Part shown: piece by piece, positions 32,871 to 41,923 of the stretch
How positions within the stretch are numbered: position 1 is the first letter of the stretch
How the letters are laid out: each line of letters starts with the position of its first letter
DNA from: Jeotgalibacillus sp. S-D1
Lineage (GTDB): Bacteria > Bacillota > Bacilli > Bacillales > Jeotgalibacillaceae
Direction: 5' to 3'
DNA length: 64,000 nucleotides
Assembly: GCF_004358665.1 (NCBI RefSeq)
Contig: NZ_SMZR01000001.1
Location: 992,001 to 1,056,000, forward strand
Made by a program: the position numbers and the translations under genes
Notes under the pieces: generated by a model
Told to the model about the DNA's origin: nothing
Databases searched by the model: none
Seen by the model: the letters and a program-made list of their open reading frames with translations, nothing else

Positions 32871-33844
32871 TAGCCAAACACTCCTATCAATACACCTAAA
32901 ATTCCTACAATCAATCCCACCGACCAGAAGACGGTAACAACTTTCCATTCAGACCAGCCTACAAGTTCAAAATGGTGATGAAGAGGACTCATTTTAAATA
33001 TGCGTTTACCCGTTAATTTAAAGGAAGTAACCTGCATAATAACGGAAAGCGTTTCAAGTACAAAAACCAGACCGATTAATAGCAGCAGGATTTCCTGTTT
33101 TGCCATTAATGAAACAGTCCCTATCGCACTGCCAAGCGCCAGGGAACCAGTATCTCCCATAAACACTTTCGCAGGATGGGCATTAAAAACCAGAAATCCT
33201 AAAACTGCTCCAACGACTGCCATACAGAAAATGGCCAATGAAAGCTGTTCCTGCTGCCATGCAATGATGGCAAATGCGCTAAATGCAATAGCGGAAGTCC
33301 CTGAAACAAGCCCATCTAGTCCATCGGTTAAATTAACAGCATTCGAAAATCCAACAAGCCAAAAGATAACAAAGCCTACATAAACAAAACCGAGATTTAT
33401 CTCAAATGAAGTAAACGGTATGGACACGATCGAAGAAAAACCGTTTGCTTGGAAAATCAAATAAAAAATAACAGCAATAATAATTTGACCGAGCAGCTTT
33501 TGTTTCGATGTAAGTCCCAGGTTTCGCTTCATTACCACTTTAATAAAGTCGTCTAAAAACCCTAGTATTCCAAAGGTGACTGTTACCAGTAATAATAAAA
33601 GAATTGTTACATTTAATGCATTATAAAACGCTGAAACCGCTATGGTTGTAACGATAATTGAAAATAAAATAATTACGCCGCCCATTGTCGGAGTGCCGGA
33701 TTTTTTCTGATGTGATTCCGGACCTTCTTCCCTGATGCTCTGCCCGAATTTCAATCTGCGCAGATAAGGAATAAACAATGGTGATACTGCAACTGTTACA
33801 AAAAATGCGCCAAATAATGCGACGAAAATTGCCCAAATAGACAT
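32870..33844 (-). CDS. mraY: Phospho-N-acetylmuramoyl-pentapeptide transferase
   Basis: Makes lipid I by moving phospho-MurNAc-pentapeptide to undecaprenyl phosphate in the membrane. 324 aa with ten hydrophobic segments. The catalytic aspartates lie in GFLDDFIKV and in NLTDGLDGL, and the HHH motif in SPLHHHFEL. The start ATG at 33844 has GGAGGAG nine bases upstream. Separated from murE by 265 bases that hold a long terminator and a candidate promoter. Confidence 0.97.
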   Translation of the reverse strand: MSIWAIFVALFGAFFVTVAVSPLFIPYLRRLKFGQSIREEGPESHQKKSGTPTMGGVIILFSIIVTTIAVSAFYNALNVTILLLLLVTVTFGILGFLDDFIKVVMKRNLGLTSKQKLLGQIIIAVIFYLIFQANGFSSIVSIPFTSFEINLGFVYVGFVIFWLVGFSNAVNLTDGLDGLVSGTSAIAFSAFAIIAWQQEQLSLAIFCMAVVGAVLGFLVFNAHPAKVFMGDTGSLALGSAIGTVSLMAKQEILLLLIGLVFVLETLSVIMQVTSFKLTGKRIFKMSPLHHHFELVGWSEWKVVTVFWSVGLIVGILGVLIGVFG

Positions 33845-33893
33845 GCTTGCTCCTCCTAACAAATACAAACCCTTATGTACTCTGTTTATCTTT

Positions 33894-33902
33894 ATTGTAC
33901 CA
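33894..33902 (-). promoter_or_regulatory. Candidate extended -10 promoter for mraY
   Basis: Minus strand TGGTACAAT (33902-33894) is an extended -10 element about 50 bases ahead of mraY and downstream of a strong terminator that would otherwise block read-through from murE. No good -35 could be seen. Confidence 0.5.
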
Positions 33903-34013
33903 TGGACTAATTCAATAAGAATCAGTTCATAAGCCCCCATATCATCATAGTAGTGAAATGACTATAGGTAAAGGTTTTTTTCTTTCAAATACGTAAAATC
34001 GGGTGAAAAAATA

Positions 34014-34087
34014 AAAAAGGGTCTAATGATTCACACCTAAAAGTTAAGGTACCGGGACCTGTGTTTTAGGATGAAATAATTAGTACC
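34014..34087 (-). terminator. Long two-tier hairpin terminator between murE and mraY
   Basis: Minus strand. Outer arms GGGTACTAAT and ATTAGACCC pair with one bulge; inner arms TTCATCCTAAAA and TTTTAGGTGTGAA pair with one bulge; TTTTTTATTTTTT follows. The whole stem is about 20 bp with a 20-base loop containing GGT...ACC. It fits an intrinsic terminator or a regulated leader for mraY. Confidence 0.75.
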
Positions 34088-34109
34088 CTGCATTTGATTT
34101 TCTCATTAA

Positions 34110-35585
34110 TTAATTTTTGCTGAATCGCTTTTTAAGCAGTTGACAGGCAACTTGTTTATCATCGAATGGATAAGCTTGATCCCCAATCACCTGCACTTTT
34201 TCATGTCCTTTGCCAGCTATTAGAATGACATCATCTTCACACGCCATTCCGATCGCATAAGCAATAGCCTCTTCCCGATCCAAAAGGACGGTGTAGGTTC
34301 TGCCCGGCACCCCTTTTTCCATATCCTTTATAATATCCAACGGCTTTTCACTTCTCGGGTTATCCGAGGTGAATATAACATCCGTGGCATACCCGCAAGC
34401 CACTTTAGCCATTAAGGGCCTTTTGGAACGGTCTCTGTCCCCCCCGCAGCCAACAACTACGAACGTGCGGTTCGCATTCATTTTCACAATTGCCTGCATA
34501 ACATTTTCCAGGCTGTCGGGGGTGTGGGCATAATCCACAATAACAGTAAATGGATGGCTGCCCTCCACAATTTCAAATCGCCCCGGGACACTTTTCATGT
34601 TCTCAAGCCCCTTTGAAATAACCTCCAGCGGAATTCTTTTCGCAAATGTAGCAGCAATTGAAGCCAGTGCATTATAAACATTAAACACACCCACTACCGG
34701 CATCTTTATTTTGATTTTCCCTACCGGCGTATGAGCAAGAAAAGAGGTAGAGTGTCTTCCGTACTGAATATCGCTTGCATAAACATCAGAAGTGTTATGA
34801 AGCCCGTAAGAGATGATATGCGCAGACGTAGCCTGACTAATCATTTCCGAGAAAGGATCGTCATCATTAATGATGGCGAACTTTGGAAGGTCCTTATAAT
34901 GGTGATGGCCAAGTTGTGAAAACAGCAGGCTCTTGGACCATCTGTAGTGGTCCATGGAACCGTGATAGTCCAGGTGGTCTTGCGTCAGGTTTGTGAACAC
35001 CGCTATATCTATATCACAGCCAAACAGTCTTCCCTGGGCCAGGCCATGGGAAGATACTTCTATAATTGAGGTAGTCACATTGTTTGATAAAAAGGACGAA
35101 AGCGTCTGCTGCAATACCAGACTGTCAGGCGTGGTATTTACTGAAGCTTTAACCTCCTGCCCCTGCTTCATGTATAACGTGCCGATTACACCCGTTTTTT
35201 CGCCTGCATATTCCACTATTGATTGAATCATATGGGAGACAGTTGTTTTGCCATTTGTACCGGTTACTCCAATGACATTCATTTTATAGCTGGGGTAGTT
35301 GTAAAATAAATTAGTAATCTGAGCAAGTGCATGCCTTGGGTTGCGAACCTGAATAACAGGAACCGGCAGGGATAATTCAATATCGCATAATACAGCAGCT
35401 GCCCCGCTGCTTACAGCCTCTGCAATAAAATCTTTTCCATCTCTATTCTCGCCTTTAATGGCAACAAAAAGCGTCCCGTTTTTCACATTTTTATGATGAT
35501 GGGATATCTCTTTTATCACCGGATCGCAGGCAGGTCCTCTCATTTCATAAAAAGGCAGACAACTTGCCAACTCCGAAAGCTTCAT
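34110..35585 (-). CDS. murE: UDP-MurNAc-tripeptide synthetase (meso-DAP-adding)
   Basis: Adds meso-diaminopimelate to UDP-MurNAc-L-Ala-D-Glu. The ATP loop GVTGTNGKTTVS is at residues 106-117, and the substrate-selecting DNPR motif at 408-411 is the arginine form that marks mDAP- rather than lysine-adding enzymes. The wall should therefore be A1-gamma DAP type. 491 aa; the ATG at 35585 has AGGAG upstream. Follows spoVD. Confidence 0.97.
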   Translation of the reverse strand: MKLSELASCLPFYEMRGPACDPVIKEISHHHKNVKNGTLFVAIKGENRDGKDFIAEAVSSGAAAVLCDIELSLPVPVIQVRNPRHALAQITNLFYNYPSYKMNVIGVTGTNGKTTVSHMIQSIVEYAGEKTGVIGTLYMKQGQEVKASVNTTPDSLVLQQTLSSFLSNNVTTSIIEVSSHGLAQGRLFGCDIDIAVFTNLTQDHLDYHGSMDHYRWSKSLLFSQLGHHHYKDLPKFAIINDDDPFSEMISQATSAHIISYGLHNTSDVYASDIQYGRHSTSFLAHTPVGKIKIKMPVVGVFNVYNALASIAATFAKRIPLEVISKGLENMKSVPGRFEIVEGSHPFTVIVDYAHTPDSLENVMQAIVKMNANRTFVVVGCGGDRDRSKRPLMAKVACGYATDVIFTSDNPRSEKPLDIIKDMEKGVPGRTYTVLLDREEAIAYAIGMACEDDVILIAGKGHEKVQVIGDQAYPFDDKQVACQLLKKRFSKN

Positions 35586-35648
35586 CTCTTCAACTCCTAA
35601 CTGTAGTGCCTGAACAGATAACATTGTAAAAATCGCGTTTACTGCTCC

Positions 35649-37580
35649 TTATTCATCTCCCATCATGACCCGTATAGTCGTTCCCTCGTTCACGGTAACA
35701 TTCGGTTTAGGAGATTGCTCAATAACCTTCGATCCTTTCCCCTCAACCTCCAGCTTTAATGGCAGCAGCATTTCTTTTAAATCTTTTGTAGAAGTGCCGA
35801 TTAAGTCAGGCACTTTATACGTAACAGGGTCCAGCCAGTTCACTTCTTTTTCTACTTGTTCTGTTCTGGGTTTTACCCCCAATGACCGGAGGCCGTCTTC
35901 TAAAATATTTCCTACGATTGGAGCTGCTACTACACCGCCGAATTGCACCGTGTTTTTCGGATGGTCAACCGCAAGATAAACGATCAATTCCGGGTCATCA
36001 CTTGGAGCAAAACCGATAAAAGAAACAATATAGCTGTCTTCCATATATCGGCCGTCTTTTACTTTTTGTGCAGTACCTGTTTTTCCTCCAACCCGGTATG
36101 TGTCTACATAGGCTCCTCTTCCGGTTCCTTGCGCCACTACCGTTTCCAGTGCTTCACGAACTTTTTTTGAGGTCTCCTCAGAGATCACCTGTCTTTTCAT
36201 TTTAGGTTGAATCTCTTTTACCGTCTCTCCTGTTTCGCCATCAGTCCATTTTTTTGCGATATGCGGAGTCGGCAAATAGCCCCCATTTATCGCAGCGGAA
36301 ACTGCCGTTATCTGCTGAATAGGTGTTACAGAAACACCTTGTCCAAATGCAGTAGTGGCATGCTCAAGCGGTCCAACGCGCTCCATGGGAAAAAGAATAC
36401 CGCTTGCTTCTCCCTGCAGATCAATTCCTGTTTTTGCACCAAACCCAAACTGATTAATATAATCAAATAATTTTTCCTTCCCCAGACGGTTTCCCAGTTC
36501 AATAAAGCCGGGGTTGCAGGAATTCTGTACAACCTCCAGAAAAGTTTGCTGTCCATGCCCTTCCCTTTTCCAGCAATGAAGATGCGTGCCGGCAATTTCT
36601 ACAGACCCTGAATCATAAAATTGATCTTTTTCCAAATCAACCTTACCTTCTTCAAGAGCGGCAGCGAGGGTAATGATCTTAAATGTAGAGCCCGGTTCAT
36701 ACGTACTCCAGATTGGTAATATGCGGTTATAAATATCCGGATTCGTATCCTGAAATGAAAGGGGATGAAAATCCGGTCTGCTTGCCATACCCAGCACTTC
36801 ACCCGTTTTTGGATTCATAGCGACTGCAAGCATCTGATCAGGGTTATATTGTATTTGAGCGTTAGTTAATTCTCTTTCCAGAATCGACTGGACTTTGCTG
36901 TCGATCGTTAGATACAAATCATTCCCTTTGACTGGCTGATTGTAATTTGCAGTCATTCCCTCCATATCTCTTCCTTTGGCGTCTGTGTATAAATCAATGG
37001 CCCCTTTTTCTCCGTTTAACATATCGTCATGCATCAGTTCAAGACCTGATAACCCCTGATTGTCCACACCTATAAACCCAAGCACATGAGACAGTGTACG
37101 GCCATTTGGGTATTCCCGTTCAAAATCATCAGCCACATAAACACCTTTAAGCTTTGCTTCTTCGATTTTCCTCACCTGTTCAAAAGATAGCTTGCGCCCT
37201 TCCGGATGCAGCTTTTCCATCGATCCTTTTCGTCCAACAAACTCAGTCGCTTTTTCCAGCGGCATGTCCAATATCTCAGCAAGGATTTCCGCTGTTTTTT
37301 TGCGGTCCTCTATTTGCCTTGGAATGATAAACAGGCTGGGGGCCAGTTTATTGGCCACAATAGGTTCTCCGTTTCTGTCATAGATAAGGCCTCTCTGCGC
37401 TTCCATTGGCAGTTCTCTGCTCCAGCTGTTTAATGCTTTAGATAACAATGTATCGTGTGATACAAATTGCACGATAAACATTCTTCCGGTAAGAACCACT
37501 ACTCCGGCTAAAAATAACAGCAGTGCCACAACCAAACGTTTTCGAATTATTCTGATCGGTGTCTTTTTCAAGGAGTACAA
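35649..37580 (-). CDS. spoVD: Stage V sporulation protein D (class B penicillin-binding protein)
   Basis: Transpeptidase for the spore cortex, working with SpoVE. 643 aa with an N-terminal membrane helix (about 15-35), a dimerisation domain, and the transpeptidase motifs STFK (298-301), SCN (354-356) and KTGT (500-503). One C-terminal PASTA domain follows (YKVPDLIGTSTKDLKEML). The free Cys in SCN and the single PASTA domain agree with SpoVD, while the neighbour pbpB has two PASTA domains. Confidence 0.95.
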   Translation of the reverse strand: MYSLKKTPIRIIRKRLVVALLLFLAGVVVLTGRMFIVQFVSHDTLLSKALNSWSRELPMEAQRGLIYDRNGEPIVANKLAPSLFIIPRQIEDRKKTAEILAEILDMPLEKATEFVGRKGSMEKLHPEGRKLSFEQVRKIEEAKLKGVYVADDFEREYPNGRTLSHVLGFIGVDNQGLSGLELMHDDMLNGEKGAIDLYTDAKGRDMEGMTANYNQPVKGNDLYLTIDSKVQSILERELTNAQIQYNPDQMLAVAMNPKTGEVLGMASRPDFHPLSFQDTNPDIYNRILPIWSTYEPGSTFKIITLAAALEEGKVDLEKDQFYDSGSVEIAGTHLHCWKREGHGQQTFLEVVQNSCNPGFIELGNRLGKEKLFDYINQFGFGAKTGIDLQGEASGILFPMERVGPLEHATTAFGQGVSVTPIQQITAVSAAINGGYLPTPHIAKKWTDGETGETVKEIQPKMKRQVISEETSKKVREALETVVAQGTGRGAYVDTYRVGGKTGTAQKVKDGRYMEDSYIVSFIGFAPSDDPELIVYLAVDHPKNTVQFGGVVAAPIVGNILEDGLRSLGVKPRTEQVEKEVNWLDPVTYKVPDLIGTSTKDLKEMLLPLKLEVEGKGSKVIEQSPKPNVTVNEGTTIRVMMGDE

Positions 37581-37603
37581 TCCTCCAGCTTCGTAATAAT
37601 CAG

Positions 37604-37632
37604 ACTATATGAGTTTAAAGAGTTAGACATGA
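37604..37632 (-). promoter_or_regulatory. Candidate sigma-E promoter of spoVD
   Basis: Minus strand TCATGTC (37632-37626), 14 bases, then CATATAGT (37611-37604). This matches five of seven and six of eight positions of the sigma-E consensus (KMATATT, 14, CATACAHT). It lies directly downstream of the pbpB terminator and 24 bases before spoVD, as expected for a mother-cell gene. Confidence 0.55.
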
Positions 37633-37633
37633 C

Positions 37634-37680
37634 AAAAAAAACCTTTTCTAAACGTATGACACGTCTAGAAAAGGTTTTAA
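37634..37680 (-). terminator. Terminator after pbpB
   Basis: Arms AAAACCTTTTCTAGACGT and its complement (one mismatch) enclose a short loop and end in eight T on the minus strand. The hairpin begins at the pbpB stop codon and isolates spoVD from the vegetative division genes. Confidence 0.92.
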
Positions 37681-39894
37681 TTAATCCTGTGGAAGTTCCT
37701 CAGCAGATTCTTCCCCGGAATCATTTTGCTGTGCATTTTGCTGCTGTTCATGAGATTTAAAAGATACAATTAACGGCTCATCTCCGGCAATTTGCGCGCC
37801 GGGTTGAATGCTTTGCTTATCAAGATAACCCGAACCGGACATGCTGAGCTTTAGTTTTGCAAGGGAGGCCACTTTGGTTACATCCCTCACGGACCAGCCG
37901 GTCATATCCGGTATGGTTACTTTGCCGTCTGTCCGCAATATAAGTTTTTCTCCAGCAAGCATGGAGGCACCTTTAACAGATTGAGTGACAACTTTATTTC
38001 CATTTCCAAGTATTACTGGAACAATTCCTTTTTCTTCTAAAGATGATTTAACTTTTTCTATTGATTCTCCATTAAAATCTTCAATTTCCACTGCTTCTTT
38101 TGATGCAGTTTCTGCAGGCTGGATATTCAAATATTTAAGGCTGTTCAGCATAACAGGATTAAATACTTTTGACACCGGCACAGAACCTATTTCTGTTTCA
38201 GGAAGTGTCGGCTGCTGAATAGCAATATAGACAATCAATTCAGGATCATCAGCAGGTGCCATACCCATAAAGGAAAACAAATAGTTTTCTCTTCCCTGCA
38301 TATACTTGCCTGTAGCTGGATCAGGGATTTGCGCAGTTCCTGATTTGCCCGCAACATCGTAGCCTTGAACAGCAAATGGTTTGCCAGTCCCGTTTTCTGA
38401 TGTAACGGTGGATGCAAGATACTCCCTTACCTTGGCAGCTGTGTCTTTGGAAATCGGTTCTCCAGAGACCTCAGGTTCTCCTTCATGGACAGTTTTTTTG
38501 GAGTTTGGATCCACAATTTTTGAAATGACATAAGGTTTCATCATTTTTCCGTCGTTAGCGATTGCTGTTTGAGCCTGAATCATCTGCAGCGGTGTAACGG
38601 TGGTTCCCTGTCCAAATACAGTTGTAACCTTTTCAATCGGCCAGTGATAGAGTATATTTCCCGCTGCTTCGTTAGGTAAATCAATACCAGTTTTTGAGCC
38701 AAAACCAAATTCATGAAGATACTGTTCGTACCGTTCTTCTCCCATTTGTTCAAGCAGTTTTGCAAATGCAACGTTGCTCGAGCGCTGAACTCCTTCAAGA
38801 TAACTGATTTCTCCCCAGCCAGCTCCATTATTATGGTCGCGGATAAGCGTGCCTAACACATCATACGAACCGGATTTATACGTGGCATTCGGGTTGAAAA
38901 CACCTTCTTCCACAGCAGCTGCAAGTGAATAGGATTTAAACGTCGAACCAGGTTCAAAGGTGCTTTCAACAATTTGGTTATACCAGTTATCATTAAGCCC
39001 TTCCCTTGTGTCCGGATTGAAAGTCGGCCGCTGGCTCATAGCCAGAATTTCTCCCGTTTTAGGATCTGCCACAATTCCATACATTTGCTTAGGACTATAT
39101 TCGTCAGCAACCTGGCTCATTGAATCTTCTAAAAAGGTTTGGATTTTTTTATCCAATGTTACATATACATCATTTCCATCTTTAGCTTTTTCAATTTTTT
39201 CATCGCCCATAGGAAGCAAATAGCCTCTGGCATCTTCCTCTTTGGATAATTTTCCGTTTTTCCCCTCTAGATACTTGTTTAAATTCCGCTCGATGCCCAT
39301 CTGACCGACGGTTTCAATTGTTCCATCTTCCTGTTCCTCCGGTTGAGCAAAGCCAATTAAATGGGAGGAAAAGCTGCCATTAGGGTAAAATCTCTTTAAA
39401 TCCTGCAAAAATAAAACACCAGGAAGATTTTCATCCTCGATTTTATTCTTCACCTCTAAAGGAATGTCTTTTCCTTCTGCACCGAATTCCACCTGGAACG
39501 CTTCTTCCTGCTGTAATTTCTTCAGAATTTCATCTTCCGGCATTTCAAGATATTCTGCTAAAACGGATGCAGTTTTTTCGGGATCAACCACATGACGCGG
39601 ATCATCTACATTGGTTGTCATATCCTCATTTAAAATTGCCACTAATTTGTAAGTGGCCGTATCCTCGGCAATCACTTCTCCATTGCGGTCTACTATCTTT
39701 CCTCTTTCAGCCTCCAGAATTTGCTCCCTTGCATATTGGGCCTGTGCCTGTGCAGCTAAATCTCTTCCTTCTGCTTCGCCAGTGATTTGAAGTGTTAAAA
39801 AACGTGTAAGTAAAACAAAAAAGAGAGCACCGAATACCATAAACAGCAGGTAGGCTCCCCAATTTTGTTTTATTGCTCTTGCAAATTGATTCAT
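37681..39894 (-). CDS. pbpB: Penicillin-binding protein 2B, septal transpeptidase
   Basis: Essential septal cross-linking enzyme. 737 aa: membrane helix at about 14-34, dimerisation region, then STFK (317-320), SSN (372-374) and KSGT in VAGKSGTAQ. Two PASTA repeats close the protein (EIEDFNGESIEKVKSSLEEK and VTIPDMTGWSVRDVTK), then an acidic Gln-rich tail. It overlaps the end of ftsL by four bases. Confidence 0.97.
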   Translation of the reverse strand: MNQFARAIKQNWGAYLLFMVFGALFFVLLTRFLTLQITGEAEGRDLAAQAQAQYAREQILEAERGKIVDRNGEVIAEDTATYKLVAILNEDMTTNVDDPRHVVDPEKTASVLAEYLEMPEDEILKKLQQEEAFQVEFGAEGKDIPLEVKNKIEDENLPGVLFLQDLKRFYPNGSFSSHLIGFAQPEEQEDGTIETVGQMGIERNLNKYLEGKNGKLSKEEDARGYLLPMGDEKIEKAKDGNDVYVTLDKKIQTFLEDSMSQVADEYSPKQMYGIVADPKTGEILAMSQRPTFNPDTREGLNDNWYNQIVESTFEPGSTFKSYSLAAAVEEGVFNPNATYKSGSYDVLGTLIRDHNNGAGWGEISYLEGVQRSSNVAFAKLLEQMGEERYEQYLHEFGFGSKTGIDLPNEAAGNILYHWPIEKVTTVFGQGTTVTPLQMIQAQTAIANDGKMMKPYVISKIVDPNSKKTVHEGEPEVSGEPISKDTAAKVREYLASTVTSENGTGKPFAVQGYDVAGKSGTAQIPDPATGKYMQGRENYLFSFMGMAPADDPELIVYIAIQQPTLPETEIGSVPVSKVFNPVMLNSLKYLNIQPAETASKEAVEIEDFNGESIEKVKSSLEEKGIVPVILGNGNKVVTQSVKGASMLAGEKLILRTDGKVTIPDMTGWSVRDVTKVASLAKLKLSMSGSGYLDKQSIQPGAQIAGDEPLIVSFKSHEQQQNAQQNDSGEESAEELPQD

Positions 39895-40247
39895 GGCTGC
39901 TGTACAACTTTCACATTTGTTTCATCTAACGTAAGCCCCAGTTCTTTGGCCTTTTCCCATACACGTTCGTATGTACTCATCTGGCTAACCTGGATGGAAA
40001 GGTCATGATTAACTGTTTGCTGATTGACGATTGTGGTTTCAAGATCCTGTATGTCTTTGTTTGTACTGTAAATCTCTGCTTGAGCTGTAATGATTTGAAG
40101 ACTTGCAAAGCAGATAAATGCAACAAATAACATTGCAATTAACTTTTCCCCGGGTGTAAATGTCGATGTTCTGTGTTTAACGACTTTTACTTTTTTTACT
40201 TTTTCAGTAGTCTGATATTCCCTGTACTGTCTTGCGGAGTTTGCCAC
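39891..40247 (-). CDS. ftsL: Cell division protein FtsL
   Basis: Small bitopic protein that forms a complex with DivIC and DivIB and helps activate septal synthesis. A basic cytoplasmic segment (EKVKKVKVVKHR), one membrane helix (about 37-56) and a heptad-rich leucine-zipper region (IYSTNKDIQDLETTIVNQQ) are visible in 118 aa. The start is GTG 40247 with GGGGG seven bases upstream. Four-base overlap with pbpB. Confidence 0.93.
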   Translation of the reverse strand: MANSARQYREYQTTEKVKKVKVVKHRTSTFTPGEKLIAMLFVAFICFASLQIITAQAEIYSTNKDIQDLETTIVNQQTVNHDLSIQVSQMSTYERVWEKAKELGLTLDETNVKVVQQP

Positions 40248-40274
40248 TCTAGTTCCCCCTGTCAATAATATAAT

Positions 40275-41210
40275 TTATCTGTTTTTTTCTACTATACGGA
40301 GTTTAGCCGATCTTGAACGGTTATTCTGTTCCAATTCTTCTTCGCTGGCAAGGATAGGTTTACGGGTAATGAGTTTTAATAACGGCTTATACTCATCTGG
40401 AATAATAGGAAGGCCGTGTGGCAATTCCGGTCCTTGTGCTGCTTTTTTAAACATCGTTTTACAAATGCGGTCTTCTAAAGAGTGAAACGTGATTACACTG
40501 ATACGACCGCCTGGCTTGATAAGATCAATGGCTTGTTCCAGCGAATCCTCCACAACACCAAGTTCATCATTTACTGCAATCCTGATTGCCTGAAAAACTC
40601 GTTTCGCCGGATGTCCGCCCTTTCTTCTTGCAGGTGCTGGTATGCCTTCTTTAATCAATTCCACTAACTCAGCTGTGGTTTCAATAGGTTTCTTTTCCCT
40701 TGCAGCCTCAATTTTACGTGCAATTTGCTTGGAGAATTTTTCTTCGCCATACCTGTAAAAAATTCGAACCAGATCTTCAAACTTCCATTCATTCACAACA
40801 ATTTTTGCTGTAAGGAAAGCTGTTTGATCCATCCTCATATCCAAGGGAGCATCATTATGATAGCTGAATCCCCTTTCTGGAGTATCAAGCTGGGGAGAAG
40901 AAACGCCTAAATCGTAAAGAATTCCATCAACTTCATATACTTCGTGCTTATTTAGTTCCTCTTTTAAAAAACGAAAATTTGATTGAATAAATGTAACTTG
41001 TCCAGCATAGTTTTTCAGTTTTTCCTTTGCGTGAAAAATAGCTGTTTCATCTTGATCAAAACAATATAAATGACCTTCAGAGGATAATTGAGACAATAAA
41101 TATTCACTATGACCGGCCCCTCCAAGGGTACAGTCTACATAAATCCCATCAGGTCTGATGTTTAATCCATCAACGGTTTCTTTTAATAATACAGTCGTGT
41201 GGTCGAACAT
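40275..41210 (-). CDS. rsmH: 16S rRNA (cytosine-1402-N4)-methyltransferase
   Basis: S-adenosylmethionine-dependent methylation of C1402 in the ribosomal P site. The SAM motif is [37 protein letters not shown] and the C-terminal [11 protein letters not shown] are family signatures. 311 aa from the ATG at 41210, which has GAGGTGA upstream. Called mraW or yllD in older maps. 28 bases separate it from mraZ. Confidence 0.97.
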   Translation of the reverse strand: MFDHTTVLLKETVDGLNIRPDGIYVDCTLGGAGHSEYLLSQLSSEGHLYCFDQDETAIFHAKEKLKNYAGQVTFIQSNFRFLKEELNKHEVYEVDGILYDLGVSSPQLDTPERGFSYHNDAPLDMRMDQTAFLTAKIVVNEWKFEDLVRIFYRYGEEKFSKQIARKIEAAREKKPIETTAELVELIKEGIPAPARRKGGHPAKRVFQAIRIAVNDELGVVEDSLEQAIDLIKPGGRISVITFHSLEDRICKTMFKKAAQGPELPHGLPIIPDEYKPLLKLITRKPILASEEELEQNNRSRSAKLRIVEKNR

Positions 41211-41238
41211 TGGGGTCACCTCTATACTTCTTCTAAGT

Positions 41239-41670
41239 CTATAAATCAAAATCAATGAGGTTTTCTGCAATCTCTGCGAATGAATCTTCAGATTGAGCTA
41301 AATAATCATCCCAAACTGATTGTCCCCATATTTCAATTCGACTTGATACGCCAAGTATCATACATTCTTTTTCGATTTTTGCATAGTCAAGTAAATTTTT
41401 AGGTAAATTTATCCTGCCTTGTTTGTCAATCTCACACTCTACAGCTCCAGAAAAGAAAAATCGGGCGAAAGCACGGGCATCTTTTTTGGTAACGGGAAGC
41501 GAACGAACTTTTTCTTCGAGACGTCGCCATTCCTCCATAGGATAGCCGAAAAGACACTGATCGAGTCCTCTGGTAACTACGAAGACATCTTCTACATGTT
41601 CACGGTGTTTTGCAGGGATGATTATGCGTCCCTTTGCATCAATATTGTGCTGATATTCTCCCATGAACAT
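41239..41670 (-). CDS. mraZ: Transcriptional regulator MraZ
   Basis: Ring-forming AbrB-like DNA-binding protein that controls the dcw operon from its own promoter. Two SpoVT/AbrB-type repeats are visible, each with a DxxGRI/N core: [15 protein letters not shown] and [14 protein letters not shown]. Exactly 143 aa from the ATG at 41670 (MFMGEYQHN), the same as B. subtilis. It heads the mraZ-rsmH-ftsL-pbpB unit. Confidence 0.96.
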   Translation of the reverse strand: MFMGEYQHNIDAKGRIIIPAKHREHVEDVFVVTRGLDQCLFGYPMEEWRRLEEKVRSLPVTKKDARAFARFFFSGAVECEIDKQGRINLPKNLLDYAKIEKECMILGVSSRIEIWGQSVWDDYLAQSEDSFAEIAENLIDFDL

Positions 41671-41679
41671 GCGTCTTTC

Positions 41680-41762
41680 CCACCTCTCCACCTAAATGTA
41701 CCACAGTCCCCCACTTCGCACCACTTCTTTTTGTTATTCTAACACAACTGTAATAATGTGAA
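41680..41762 (-). promoter_or_regulatory. dcw operon promoter with MraZ box repeats
   Basis: Minus strand: TTCACA (41762-41757), 15 bases, TAGAAT (41741-41736) with a TGT extension. Three GTGG boxes follow at exactly ten-base spacing (complement CCAC starting at 41721, 41711 and 41701), then two less regular ones (starting at 41688 and 41680) before mraZ. MraZ proteins bind tandem repeats of this kind at one helical turn, so the product probably binds here, just downstream of the start site. Confidence 0.82.
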
Positions 41763-41850
41763 CCAGCTAAAATAAAAAGAATATTCTAACTTTTATAGTT
41801 CTAATTGTACAAATCCCAATCTGGCAGTACTTCAAGCGATAATTACAGAC

Positions 41851-41890
41851 AAAAAAACAGCTGGAAATCCTTTTCGGGATCCAGCTGTTC
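41851..41890 (-). terminator. Terminator after bshC
   Basis: Minus strand stem ACAGCTGGATCC / GGATTTCCAGCTGT with loop CGAAAA and seven T. It separates bshC from the mraZ promoter. Confidence 0.92.
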
Positions 41891-41923
41891 TGTGATTGAA
41901 CATTTTGTGAAAATCAACGCGAT

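Noticed and set aside
41701-41724. Evenly spaced short repeats, considered as a CRISPR-like or satellite array
   Set aside because: Unit is only ten bases with a four-base core next to mraZ; they fit MraZ boxes and there are no spacers or cas genes.
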